Origin: Podaxis mareebaensis
Lineage: Eukaryota > Basidiomycota > Agaricomycetes > Agaricales > Agaricaceae
Length of the DNA stretch: 64,000 nt
Direction of reading: 5' to 3'
NCBI GenBank assembly: GCA_018524725.1
Contig: JAEUWP010000535.1
Coordinates: 82,238 to 146,237 of the forward strand
Of this stretch, positions 46,457-58,447 are shown one piece after another. The position numbers and the translations under genes are program-made. Each line of letters opens with the position of its first letter. The stretch's first letter is position 1. The notes below the pieces were generated by a model. It worked only from the letters and a program-made list of their open reading frames with translations, searched no databases and was not told the origin of the DNA.

Positions 46457-48079
46457 TTGATATTTTCGTTTGAGGTTCGGCCTTAGGGCCCTTCTGACCC
46501 TCGCGTCGAGGCTTTATGAACTCCAGAAGCATCATTATGGACGCCACAAGGATAACTATAAAAAGGCTGGTTCCAACGAAAACAGATTCAATTTTAACTT
46601 GTCACTTCCCAAATGATCATCACGACGGTCGGGCAACAAGAACCTCCCAACTATTCGGTACCAGAGACAAAGTGCATAATGGCACCTGGGCTTATATTTC
46701 TAACAGTTGAGTACTTCTGGGCGTGGTCGTCCAGTGGCAACCTGGTTGGTTCTCTTTATTTTCATGGCTGCTCTTTGTGGGTGTACCTCTTTCCCCCAAG
46801 GGCTGAAAAACGGATTCAAGCAAGTTGGAAGCCAATTGAGTTGAGCTCTACGGAGTCAGTGAGTATTCGAGATTTCATCGGTCGTCGCCTATCAACCCGA
46901 CAAGACTGCAATTAACTTCCATCATATTCAAGGACTCTGATACCTTAAGGTATCAAGTCTGGGGTCCCTCCTCAAAGAAGAGAGGTTATGGGCTTAGATG
47001 GAGAATCGTCGACGTGCCAAATGTTACTCTAAACCGCGCCAAGAGTAAGCAACGATTGTTGGCATTGCTTCCCTTGACGGGGCTCCCGGACCACGCCATA
47101 TAGGCCCCTCCACCCGGCACCGATTTTGCGAAGAATCCACACATTGGTATATAATTTATTTATTTCAGTCAAAGTTGGTAGCATGATCCACCTTCTCCAA
47201 AGTTTTCACTATCACTGACATCATTTGCCTTATATATACCTCAATTCAATAATTCTCCCTCCCAACCTTCCTCTGTTGCTTAAATTATCCCGTTCTCACA
47301 CTCGCATCGAATGCTCCCGCAGTTCACTAGTTTCTTGTTGCTTCACCCTCTCGTCTTCCATGCTTGTCTTCACTCTGCTCTCTTTTCTCCTTTTCTGGTA
47401 CTTCGCTGATCTGCGAACTCATTCCCGATGAATTCATTCTTGTATCCCCGGTATCCGTTCATCATATCACTCGCGGACTCTGCGCCATGTGGTCTCGGAG
47501 TCTTTCCATCTTTCATAAATGGCATCGCCTTAGCCTCCTCCGCATGTTGCGGTGCAGGTCGTATGTCTCTTGCTCGTGATGGGACATAGCTCTTTACTCC
47601 CGGTTGTCATATTACCTCGTTCTTCGCCTACGGCACTTCACATACTACCCCTGATCTCCTTATCCATAGTATTGTACTATACCCCATTTTGTCGGTGGGG
47701 AATCAGCACAAGCGGATATATCCACGGCTCATCACGAAAGTGAAGTTCGTCGAGGTATTGGATCCATAGAAAACACTATGCTGTGGTTAGGTGCATCGGT
47801 CATCACGGTCTGAGATTGGTGCATGGCGAGTGTCATGAACGTTGGGGTGGATGAGTAACTGACCTATAAAATCATCAAGGAAAATTTCAACAAGTAGTGC
47901 ACACCGGTTACGAGATCAAGAAGTGTGCTTTCAGTGCATATAAACAAGTCTGGGGTTGGAGAATAGTCAGTATCCTTTAATTTCGAGTCTAATCAGCACC
48001 TGAGGCGCGGCGAAACCGGGATGCCATACGAAAATCACAGCGGAGGCGCCCGAGGTAGGCAAAGAAGCAGTAACGTGTT
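46457..48079. other. Intergenic, no supported gene
   Basis: Frames at 46516-46710, 46613-46915, 47225-47431 and 47552-47743 (plus) have no recognisable family. 47200-47500 is pyrimidine-rich on the plus strand, as in fungal promoters or leaders, but no downstream gene follows. Confidence 0.35.
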
Positions 48080-48892
48080 ACAGTCGCCTCTGCCTTATTC
48101 CATACCCCTTTGTGACATGGCTGGGTTATGGGTTTCGACAGAGTATGGGTTATGAGAATATGTGAAAATATGTTGCGAAAATCAATTAAATTTTGAATAA
48201 TTACACTTGAAATAATCATAAGGGCTATCCTACGTGGCATATCATGGCGAGTCTAGTTAGGTAGTAGCTTTACGTCTGTTTCACTCAGCTCCATGAACTA
48301 GTGGTAATGCCTGAATACATACGCTTTCGCTTTTTCCCAACTGCCCTTCGGAGATTGCCTGCTGCCTCCCTCAGCCGTTTCACCACCGCACTTTGTGCTT
48401 TGTCAAGCTGTACATTGGGTTGTTCCTTCAGCAGGGTGATGATGTGGGTTTTGTCAATGAGATCGGCTTTGTTATCAAGCCAATGCTCTTCTGCTTCGGA
48501 GATCTGTTTTCCCTGCTTCAACTGGGTCTGGAGCAGGGTTTTTCGTGATTGGATTTGGCGTCCAAGAGCATGTAAGCCCTTTTCCAATGTCTGAATAAGT
48601 GAGGAGGGCATAACTGAGGTTCTCAAAAAATTGTTCAGTTGCTATAATACGACTGTTCACCACACAAAGACAATTGCAACTGAGAATGTTACACTCTTGA
48701 TGCAGGCAACTGCTATATATGGTCACCGGCGCTATGGGTTTTCGGCTCCAAAAAGCTATGGGTTATGTGAATATACAGAGTTATGGGTTATGGGCCGAAA
48801 ACTCCTGCGAACCATCTTGGTGGAAGGAATTTGCTATGGGTTATGACAGAGTATGGGTTATGACAAGTATGGGATAAGGCAGAGGCAACTGT
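48080..48892. mobile_element. Non-autonomous TIR element with subterminal repeats
   Basis: Termini are inverted copies of about 26 bp: ACAGTCGCCTCTGCCTTATT at 48080, and on the reverse strand ACAGTTGCCTCTGCCTTATC from 48892. The motif TATGGGTTATG, or a close variant, recurs near both ends (about 48118, 48143, 48754, 48778, 48833 and 48850), as expected for transposase binding sites. No 8-bp target duplication was found; a TA at both edges is possible. It contains one open frame (48285-48626 minus). Confidence 0.75.
48285..48626 (-). CDS. Small ORF inside the TIR element
   Basis: 113 residues, rich in Lys, Gln and Leu, coiled-coil-like, with EAEEHWLDNKADLIDKTHII and a basic end (VGKKRKRMYSG). 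From memory it resembles the C-terminal part of proteins found with large basidiomycete DNA transposons, but I cannot name the family. It is probably a remnant of an element protein rather than a host gene. Confidence 0.4.
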   Translation of the reverse strand: MRTSVMPSSLIQTLEKGLHALGRQIQSRKTLLQTQLKQGKQISEAEEHWLDNKADLIDKTHIITLLKEQPNVQLDKAQSAVVKRLREAAGNLRRAVGKKRKRMYSGITTSSWS

Positions 48893-49999
48893 AGAACCAA
48901 GACAAAGAATGGCCCGTCGTCAAGGCGCCATTAGAAAGAACGATCGCAAGCCAGAAGGACGCAACAGCCTTCCATGAGGCTTACAGGGAGATGTAGGGCC
49001 AGCAGACTATCTTCGAGGAATATAGGTATGGGTGCTATAGTCCCCAAAATCACACCTGCTTCAAATTTTCTGACCCATTCTTTAGCGATACTGAGGTGAG
49101 TTTCTTAAAGCAGGGAGCGTAGCGCTAAGGGTCTGAGAAAACCGCCATGGTGACCGGGCAGTACTGGCGTTCCAATTGCTTAGCGCCTGAAGACCGGAGA
49201 ACGAAAAAGGCTGGCGCGGTAATCTCCGGCTTTAATGAAACATAGAGCTTGCCAAGCCTCCGATCGAGGCTAATCAAGCGTTTTGTCGGAGATAACTGTA
49301 CTTCCAGCATATCCGGACACCTTGATAGTCTCGAAACATCCCCAAACTACACGCCCGAGAAAACGGTGGTAGATATGTCGATGTTAAACGATATTGGCGC
49401 AGCCAGGACAGTTGTAGGGTGGTGTTATAGCCTCTATCACCTTTAAATGTAACCGAAAGGCGCAACCAGTTCTCCCGGTCGACGGTTGTACCAACAAAAG
49501 GGATAAGACTTGTTAAGACCTGGAAGTGAATACAAGACTCAACTGTCCGGCTGTTGGTTTCAGATCGTTTTCGTGGGTTTTCGCTGATTCTTGGGAGAGG
49601 CGGTGGGGAGCCAAGCAAGTGCGAAATGGACGTCCATCTTTTGGGGCGATGAACAACCGCCGCACACCTTCGAAATCATCGACTTACACACGAGGCGAAC
49701 CCGGATAAAAAAGTCTCGTTGAGGGTGCCATGGATTTTGAATGCGTGAGAATTGTATTGGATCCGCAATTCAATCATCATGTGTTTAAAACCCATGGTAC
49801 CCTCCATGGAGCTCATTCATCTTGGTCTGTCTCTAGTGTTAGGTTCGGCGAACATCAATGATTTGGGTTTCAATGCTTTGCTTTGTTTGGCAAAGTTTTG
49901 CAATATAATGAAACCCGAGAATTGGGGTTAGGGTCCGGTCCTTTAGCACTCCACACATCCTGTGGCCTTCTTCCAGCGATCTTTCATGGGCGCTGCGAC
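48893..49999. other. Intergenic, no supported gene
   Basis: Upstream side of the LDB17-like gene. Small frames on both strands, none recognisable. An in-frame extension of the LDB17-like start back to about 49883 is possible but unlikely. Confidence 0.35.
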
Positions 50000-52389
50000 A
50001 TGGCACACACAGGAACGGAGCTAATGCCTGCTGTCCCTATGAATGACGACCTGGGCATCGTATATCTCATCGAAACTCCTCAGCAGTTCTGGTCCGGTGA
50101 GTGGTATTCCGTATCCGTTGACGTCGATCTGGTTTGAAACCTGGTTCCAGAACTCGAGGATGTCCTCAAGTTGCCCAGCAATGAATACCAGACTCTCACT
50201 TTGCTTGATGCTGCCCTCAAGAGGTTTTTGGCACTATGTACGGCGTACCATGGTACGTGTGTTCTGTCGGTCAGATTACCCAAACGGCTGATAGCCTTCG
50301 CAGAGCAATACTTGCAGAGTCCCTTACAGTTAGAACATGCCTTCGAGATGTTGCTCAACTCGGAGCTCTTCGAATTCCACTCCGAGCGGATGTGCGAAAT
50401 CATCGTGGACGATACCCGGTCGGTGAGTTCCGCACCCCATCGCACCTATATTTGTGGCTCTCCCTCTTGCTGCCACCTCCACTCTTCACCTAGAACTCTG
50501 TTCTGATGGGACTATTTTTACCCGTAGAACACAGATCCGCACTCGCAGTTCATCTCTTACAATGTTCTTTATTGGTATGGCAAACGGAAACCAGATTTCC
50601 TTAGGTCCCAGAAACGCTGGCTACCTCTCCTTCCATTACTCATGGATCACGTTCTGGTCGACATTGACCCTGACGTCGAAGATACTTATTCGGGAACGGT
50701 AGGAGCGTCGAACGGGATCCCGTCGATTCCTGTTCCTATCGAGGCAAAGTTGCGTGCACTGAGTGTAAAGCTGCTATACGAGGTTTGCAGGGTGCAGAAA
50801 TTCTCTCTTCAGGACCTTCGTACGTTATTTTGCTCCGTTGTGTCACATTCATCTCATCCATTGCGGCAGGAATGTTCGATGACGAATTCATAGATCATTT
50901 GTTTGACCTCGTAGAACAGACCAGAAACATGCAGGATGACACTTTCAATTATTCCGTTATCAAACTGATCGTGAGTTTCCCTTCATTCAACAAAGGGTTT
51001 AGTTGACGTTCGTTCAGGCTTCGCTTAACGAGCAATTTATGGTTGCTTCCCTTCCATCAGATCCATCACACCACGTCGACATTCCTTCACCAGAGGCAAA
51101 AAACCGTGTACTTAGGGTCTTAATGCGTCGTCTTGGGTTTAGTAAAACTTTCGGAGAGAACATGATATTCATGCTCAACCGCGCGAGTGAGTGAAGCACT
51201 CACCCGTGTCAATACCTTCGTTCTAATTATTTCACAAGAACGTACACCAGAAGATTTATGCATGCAATTGCTCATCCTCAAGATTCTATATCTGATTTTC
51301 ACAACCAAAGGGACATCAGAGTACTTCTACACCAACGACCTTTGTGTCCTTGTCGACGTATTCTTGCGTGAGTTGGCGGACCTTGATGACGACAGCGAAT
51401 CGGTATGACATTCTCGCCACAACTGAGCGCCTCCCGTCCTGATTATTGGGTAGCTCCGTCACAACTACCTTCGGGTCCTTCACCCGCTCCTCACAAAAAC
51501 ACAGCTCCGTGATTACCCATACAAGCGGCCGCAAGTCCTGTACACCTTGGAATCTCTAACAAGTAATTCGAAGATCCGGGACATCAACCCTACCACCAAG
51601 CGTTTGGTGGAACGATGCTTATCTGGTGCCTGGTGTGTGCAACTGCGGGAGCATAAAGTTGAAAGCACTAGCCAGGGCTCTGATAACAACAGCGAGACAT
51701 CTGGGTGTATAGCGAGTCCTCAGCACGAGGCTCCAATAGCAGATCGGCTGGAACGTTCGACCTCGAAAGGGAAGACATTGAAATCTAGCAAGAGTGTGGA
51801 GAACCTCAAAATCCGACGCGACGAGCCTCGACCACCGCTGCCATCACTTGATCGGATTCGGAGGACGAGCAATTCTAGCACTGCCAGCTTACCCGCTGTG
51901 ATAGACTCGAAGCCTGTACCAAACGTTCCTAAGCGGAGAGGTACAGCTGGTTCCGCCATTGTTGGAGGAACTCATGCCCACAGGCACCACGAACGGGCGG
52001 GCTCACATGGCGCAGAACATGATTTTCACACCCACCACCATCAACTCCTCGCACCTGCTCAGCCCCCACAATCACAACAACACATACAAACCAAAAACCA
52101 ATCACCACCACCTCCCTCAGTCCAGACTCGCACCGCGTCACCGCTGATATCCCCGCCATCGCCTACCTCCACTACCTCTTCTGCATCTGACCAAGGGCAA
52201 TCGCGGCCACGGAGGAGACCCCCACCGGCACCGCCAGCGAGGAGGAAACCACCCGCAGTTCCTGTTGGGAAGACCAACGGTGGTGCGACGATCACCGTTA
52301 TTCGTTCTTCGGAGATTGCTGCCACACCATTAGTAAAGTCTGCGACGCCGAATCACTCATCGAACCTGCAGCAAAGCACGATCTTCTGA
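50000..52389 (+). CDS. LDB17: LDB17/SPIN90-like actin regulator
   Basis: Eight exons in phase: 50000-50096, 50151-50252, 50295-50422, 50528-50819, 50870-50970, 51018-51186, 51239-51402 and 51454-52389, giving about 662 residues. The first 400 residues form the SPIN90/Ldb17 leucine-rich domain; diagnostic parts are [15 protein letters not shown] N-terminal residues, [20 protein letters not shown] and [20 protein letters not shown]. The C-terminal 250 residues are low-complexity, basic and proline-rich ([18 protein letters not shown]), a likely SH3 ligand. Yeast Ldb17 works at cortical actin patches in endocytosis and SPIN90 regulates the Arp2/3 complex. ATG codons at 50000 and 50024 are both in frame; the upstream one was chosen. 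Confidence 0.88.
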
Positions 52390-53032
52390 GCTGGCATTAA
52401 TGGATCGTAGGTTTCGCGCTGCTATTGATAGGCAAAGAGAAAGCTATGGTTTTAAATTGATTGGTCTTCCTCTTCGCATTTCTTGGTTGACTTTTACGAG
52501 TTCGTTACACCCGGTTCGTTGTCTGTCATCGTTGTTCACTTTATTGCTCTCGTACACCAGAATACACACACACGCATACACGGTCCGTTTCTTTTCTTAC
52601 CATAAAATTGTATTTTTAGTAAAAGCAGCCCCACATTCGATTCCGCTTTCTCCCTTTCGTTAGCCCACTTCATATTCATTTCTCATACTCACTTCTAATA
52701 CCATTCTGTCATAATGATGGTCTGATAGCCGAAAGTGTCGCCTGACCGCAGCTGAGAGTTAGCACGGAAATATGGGGTCGAAAAGACACCTGTTTATGCC
52801 AATAACCCACCCTCTCGGGGATGAACGCATACTGATTCCCGTCCTCAATGCACAAAGTTCTTCTCATAGCTAGCCGGAGCCTTAATCAGGTTAGATCAAC
52901 ACCCCAGTTGGTTTTCCACTTCCTGAAGGCAATTGTTGCCGGACATATATTGGGGGTTTTGATGACTGAACGGGGTTTGACAATAGGATGTATCATAAAT
53001 AATAGCGGATTACGATAGATATGAACTAAGGT
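52390..53032. other. Intergenic between LDB17-like gene and DUF6533 copy F
   Basis: 3' flanks of two convergent genes. No gene seen. Confidence 0.45.
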
Positions 53033-54613
53033 CTATGCACAATATGCTCTACTGCCCAATACCGAAGAGCCCCATGTCGGAGGTTGGTCGGTAAAATATA
53101 ATTGACGGGTGTGAAGCACCATTCTAGTTGAGAGGACCACGCGAAGCACACGAACGACTCTAAAAACGAACTTGAGATTAACAGATATATAATAGACTTC
53201 AAACTCACGGGACTATCATGAATCCGTTATCAGGCTGTATTAATTTCTCGGTTGAGAATCATTGCAGGACGCGAATGATCAGCTCACATTCTGAATGACC
53301 AAGGGTAGGATAATGACAGACGAAACTGAGAGGTTGTGTCAACGGCTGGATCTACTTGAAGAACGTCCAATTGCATGGGCTTACCAAGAAGATACAAGTA
53401 AAACAGCACACCTGTAATGAACGTCAAGTTAGTGTGATTCAACCCAAAACCACCACTATTATCATCACCTTCTTGGTATACCTGTTCCACCAGGCTAAGG
53501 CGTAAGAGTGTTTGCGAGTTACCTTGCAATGCGCTCAATCAGCGACTAGATCAGAACGAGACTAATATCTTGGACTCACCAAGTCGAATGGTTGGTATCA
53601 AGCAAAGCACAAGCATTACTTGTTTGTTCCGTGTCAGCGGACGGGCATCTGACCGATACAGTGAACATTACCTACTCGTGTCATAGGATAACACCACGAG
53701 GGAGTCCAGATACGCATGGTGGTTGGGAATGGTGAAGACACACCCTTTAAAACCCGCCAAAGAGCCGATGTCTGAAAGGATTGGATCGTCAGAACTGTGC
53801 TTGAGACACGAAATAAATAAATAAATCTGACATTGTCCTGCTTTCAGAGTGTTTTCTGCCTCGCGAGTAAGGAAGACAACAGTAGTCAGGCATGTGACTA
53901 TTGTTCCTGCGATAAACCACTTGTTGTTGCTCCACATAACCCAGAGGCGAACACACAGGATCACTGAAATGAATGAACAATGACTATGGGATGTCGGAAT
54001 TTCGAGTGACCAGGGGGCGTACTCTCGGAGAAATATAGTCCAAATATTTCTAGGACTGAACCAGCATAATTTAGAATGTGTCAGAAGAAAAATTGGGGCT
54101 TACAAAGTTGAGCTTGCTCTAGTTTCTGGCAATCCAATTGGCTAGCCGAGCTGACATTCCCCAGCACTTTCAATCCACAGTCAACTCAAAGTCCATACAA
54201 GCTCGGAAAGCAGATCGTACAGAGCTGTTGTATGACGATGTTGACGATGATGAAGTATCGATTTAGAAGGAAGGCCGCCTTCAGAAAGGTCCATCTAGAA
54301 GACCAGACGAGCACGACTTCCTGGTCAAATGTTAGGAGATAGTCGTATACCTACGCAGGGGAAACCAACACTATTAAGCCTGGAAGAGAATCCACAGAGG
54401 CTGCATCACTCACATATACTGTCAAGGACGCGGCTGTTAAGAACTACAATTTCAGCGGGCGACCATTTTCAATTCAGTCGGCTCATACCATCTACAAACT
54501 AAAATGGTTGAGGTCGTAAGGCGTATGGTACGGGTGGAAAGGATATGAAACCTCACTTTATATCTTTGGAGTTCTTGAGCACCCTGAGCAATTTGGCCCA
54601 AAAGAGAGCTCAT
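53033..54613 (-). CDS. DUF6533 domain membrane protein, copy F
   Basis: The start at 54613 gives MSSLLGQIAQGAQELQRYK before a gtgagg donor. The core (YDYLLTFDQEVVLVWSSRW and AFLLNRYFIIVNIVIQQL) lies at about 54340-54220. The TM exon VILCVRLWVMWSNNKWFIAG is at about 53965-53900. The last exon holds VVLSTRMVLHTRQLYFTD and stops at 53033. Family layout is complete and no stop was noticed within the exons checked; junctions were only partly verified. Confidence 0.65.
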
Positions 54614-56282
54614 CCTACAAGCTGAGCGGATTGTCTCGCGGAGGATCTTCGCCCCGTTCAATTTAAGGGGTTCAGCATGATGCCGAGTTGCCTAGTTATC
54701 GCAGTTGCCCGGAGCGTAATGGCTTCAAACGCACAAGCCGGTACCATTGTATCTCGACTGAACTTTGGGATGAGTGGGTTATCACTAGGGCAGTGTTTGA
54801 AGTTGGATGAGCTGATATCCACCACACCCTGAAGTTTTATTTTCCCAAGGATGAAAGGCATGGGAGTGTGTTAACCACCCAGCCGCCATAGGTCGCTTTG
54901 GGAGCCAGAAACCAGATCGCAGTATCAAAAGTTGGGTGATATTCAGTCAATGTGAAGATCGCACCGCAAACGCCAAGTTGCGGTTTCTGTGGTTCTGGTC
55001 ACACTGCGATTATATTCGATGATCCAGTCAAAAGGCTGCTGATCGGTTCGACAATGTATGTTTGATGAATGCAGGAGAAAAGAGTGTTCGGAACGGCCCG
55101 AGCCATTAAACATGGTACTGTCGCGCGGGAAGACTTGAATGGCTTCAAATACCCACTGGCAAGGTGCAAGGGACAGAGTGGGCCTTGGAAAGGTCCACAT
55201 GGTTCATGAGGTGCAGAGGCAGGTCCGGCGGAGTATTGGGTGCAAAACGAACGACTCTCCTCAACTAAAGCCTGAGCTCGTTTCCCCATGTGCAACATGT
55301 ACTTTCTAAAGCGCGAGATCTTGCGCATGGGACGGCGAGTCAGTGTGCAACGGCACGGAAGTGGATTTCGTCCGGTATATCATGATATGATAGATGGTTC
55401 AATTTACGGTGCTGACTTCTAATGTGAGGTCAGGCGCATGGACTAATGTGCGATTCTAGTGCCTCACAACCTAGTCGCCAGTTGGTGATGATGATGGTTG
55501 ATGAGGCCTTGAGGGAAGCTGGCGGCTCAGTGACTTGCTGAATCAGGCAACGATGTCATGATGCCGTCTGTCGAACAGGGCGAGACGATTATGGGACTCT
55601 GCAGTACTCAGAATATAAGTCATGAAGTACTACGTAGAAGATGGACACACTTGTTGGACATAATAAAGTTGAGCGAGTTGGTGAATATCGGAAAGGATCG
55701 AATTCCCTCAGGGTCCCGGTGAGGTGGGGCAGGGTAGGGCTTCTATCGACCAAGCAAGGGCGAGTGCATCCGAGTACTACGATTGCGGAAATAGGATCCT
55801 GACAGCGAAAGAATACCAGTACAATTGAGGAAAGACTCGAGAGCTTGCAGGATGAGACTTAAGACCTTACTCTTGAAGCATTCGATTTCCGAATTATGCC
55901 GCCATGGTCCCAAGGTTGAAGCTTCATCCACGTCACGACAGTGATAGATTGTGTCGCGATGCAACTTGTTTCCTGTCATTATAGCCCCAAGATGTCGTAG
56001 CACGCAGATTGCAGGGAGAGGTATTTTAAGTAGTAGTGCCCTGGCACATGCTGCGGAGCCAGGCGTTAGTCGATACGGTGGAGAGAGGTGGAGAGGAGTA
56101 GCATGATCAGGTGTAAGCTCACAAGCGTGTCGTGGACGCGACTCGTGCCATCGGGAATACTCACCTTTCCGAGTCTCGACCATGCCCAACGACCAGATGG
56201 CATCTACGTATTCTGTAGCATGATGATTTTTTCCGGGAATATCACATATTATCCTTAATGAGGAACATTCCTGGTTTTCTCA
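54614..56282. other. Intergenic, unassigned
   Basis: Minus-strand frames at 54658-54861, 54999-55328 and 55743-56189 are the longest here. None shows a recognisable family or good splice partners, so I do not call them genes. Confidence 0.35.
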
Positions 56283-56290
56283 GTCGGGTT
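56283..56290. repeat. 8-bp target duplication, left
   Basis: GTCGGGTT directly before the MITE; identical copy at 56975-56982. Confidence 0.9.
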
Positions 56291-56974
56291 AGGACCCCCA
56301 AAAATTGGGGGGTATCCCTGATCAAATTCGGATAGAAATATGAAGATTTCTCGGGAACCCTCCGCACATTTTTGGATAAAAATTGCGGAACTTTGGGTTG
56401 AAACCCTCCTTTGAGTTCCGGATAAGACCTTGGTCTCCGAAGGGTACCCTGTTAAAATGCGGATAAAATTTCCTGTGTGGGCAGGACCCGGGTCCGAATG
56501 TTGGCCCTCTGTTCCGAAACGTAGCTGCTAACTGCTGATTACAGACAGTGCAAATTTCATTTCATTCTACTTATGGGCATTGTTTACTGTTTTGAAATCC
56601 ACTCCCATCGAAGCGCCCACTACTCACAGGATTTCTTACGATTGCCTTCGAAGACCTTCAGAGTAAGTTCATGCTTAGACAAGCTATGGTAAAAGAGCTT
56701 CATCAGCAGTTGAAGAACTAGAATACCACTCTCACATTATTTTATCTACAAAATCATTCCGATCTGCTTTCAGGAGAAAAAAAGTGGTTTGCACGCTGTC
56801 CGAAAGCGAAAAATCAGCACTAGGCCATTAAGCGCCCGGACCCTGTTGCAAAATCCGGATAAAACATGGGTGGCCGGGGAACCCTGATTTTTTTCCGGAT
56901 AAAAATCTCAAAATTTCGTGCGGATAAAAACCTCCAAACTCAGATCAGGGTTCCCCCCCTATTTTCGGGGTCCT
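56291..56974. mobile_element. hAT-like MITE with 8-bp target duplication
   Basis: 684 bp with terminal inverted repeats of about 36 bp (left AGGACCCCCAAAAATTGGGG; right, read from 56974 on the reverse strand, AGGACCCCGAAAATAGGGGG; both continue to CCCTGATC). A perfect 8-bp duplication flanks it, the size made by hAT transposases. Several GGATAAAA words lie near both ends (about 56376, 56458, 56855, 56897 and 56921), on the same strand. No coding capacity. Confidence 0.9.
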
Positions 56975-56982
56975 GTCGGGTT
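56975..56982. repeat. 8-bp target duplication, right
   Basis: GTCGGGTT, identical to 56283-56290. Confidence 0.9.
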
Positions 56983-57171
56983 CCACAAGTTTCGAGGGCG
57001 TGGGACCATCGATGTTGATGCACATTGATCACCATAAATCCGGTGCTTGGTTACTGGCTAACAAATAATCGCGAATTTTATCCCGCGACCCTTTCTGTTG
57101 TACTTTGAAAGCCTCAAGTTCCAGCATAAAATATCATTCGCGGGTCGTCTGCACTCGCGAGTTTTACGTCA

Positions 57172-58282
57172 ATGTTATCGTTCGGCAAGCTCGCCTTCTT
57201 GGTTGCCAATGTCCTCGGTGCTAGCGCCGCGGCTGGTACTCTCCAGCAACAAACTGGCAACTGGGGTTCGAATCCGACCAATGTCGGCTTCTACTATTAC
57301 AAGCCCCCCAATGTCCAGGCCAAGCCAGCCCTTATCGTCGCCATGCACTACTGTACTGGCACCGCCCAGGCGTATTTCTCTGGAACACAATATGCCAACC
57401 TTGCTGATCAATATGGGTACATTGTGGTCTACCCTGACGCCCCTGATAGCGGAGGATGCTGGGATGTCCACAGCACTGAGACCCTCACGCATGATGGTGG
57501 AGGTGATTCGTTGGCTATTGCGAACATGGTTCGTTATGCTATCGCGAACTGGAATGTTGACTCGTCGCGCGTCTTCATGACTGGAACCTCGTCTGGTGCC
57601 ATGATGACCGAAGTCCTTGCTGGTGCGTATCCTGATCTATTTAAGGCTAGTGCCGCGTTCGCTGGTGTGCCCTACGGGTGCTTCGCCGGTAGTGGCATGT
57701 GGAATAGCCAATGTGCGCAAGGACAGCTCAGCAAGACCCCGCAGCAATGGGTGAGTCGCTTATTCCTCCTGGTGTTGCTGGGTTGCTTTTTGACTCCCTA
57801 TTATCCCAAAGGGTGACCAAGTTCGTAGCGGCTATCCAGGCTACACCGGATCCCGCCCCAAGTTGCAGATTTGGCACGGAACTGCGTAAGTGGGGATCCG
57901 GAAAATGGGCAAGGTGGAACGCTCACCAGCTGAACTTGGATATAGTGATACTATCCTTTCCTACAACAACTTTAACGAGGCTGTCAAGCAGTGGACCAAT
58001 GTTTTCGGATACAGCCAGACCCCTGTTAGCACACAACAGAACTCGCCTCTTTCGGGCTGGACTCATTACACCTATGGTCCCAATTTCCAGGCCATCAGCG
58101 CTCAAGGTGTTAGTCACAACATCCCGGTTCAGGAGAGGGACGTTCTCGATTGGTTCGGCATTACTGGCAGCACGACTACTACCTCTGTTCCTCCCATGAC
58201 ATCAAACCCCACGACTACTGCCCCGCCTACTACCACTGCTCCAGGAGGCACTCAGACTCATTGGGGACAATGCGGAGGGTGA
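57172..58282 (+). CDS. Secreted CE1 esterase (acetyl xylan or feruloyl esterase) ending in a broken CBM1
   Basis: Exons 57172-57750, 57812-57885 and 57946-58282 give 329 residues. Signal peptide [20 protein letters not shown], then an alpha/beta-hydrolase of CE1/PHB-depolymerase type: [29 protein letters not shown], nucleophile motif GTSSG at 138-142 (Ser140), LQIWHGTAD (Asp) and GVSHNIP (His). It removes acetyl or feruloyl groups from xylan outside the cell. A Thr/Pro linker leads into HWGQCGG, the start of a CBM1 cellulose-binding module. The next donor (gtgagt at 58279) has no usable acceptor, and the following CBM1 exon is off frame, so read-through stops at 58280-58282. Confidence 0.88.
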
Positions 58283-58447
58283 GTTCAAAGCGTCCCCGGT
58301 GATTGTTCATCAACGATGGCTGGGCTGAACCAATTGTGAATCCCCTTACACTTGCCAGAAATTTAACGACTGGTATTCGCATGTAAGTATCTTCGTGTTG
58401 TAGTCTGGAGATGCGGCGTGAGCTGATGTTTGCTATAGTGCCTCTAA
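58279..58447 (+). pseudogene. Remnant of the CBM1 module
   Basis: Beyond the truncated stop, CESPYTCQKFNDWYSH (58335-58382) and CL plus stop (58439-58447, after a normal gtaagt...tatag intron) are clearly CBM1. The preceding GGCTGGGCTGAACCAATTGT looks like a CBM1 start lacking one base, and no AG acceptor lies ahead of it. Confidence 0.75.

Noticed and set aside
47225..47743. Overlapping plus-strand frames that could be a secreted small protein
   Set aside because: Pyrimidine-rich composition produces Leu/Ser frames; no conserved motif, signal-peptide context or splice pattern convinced me.
55743..56189. 148-codon minus-strand frame
   Set aside because: No recognisable family, unusual composition for this genome and no neighbouring exons; kept as unassigned sequence.
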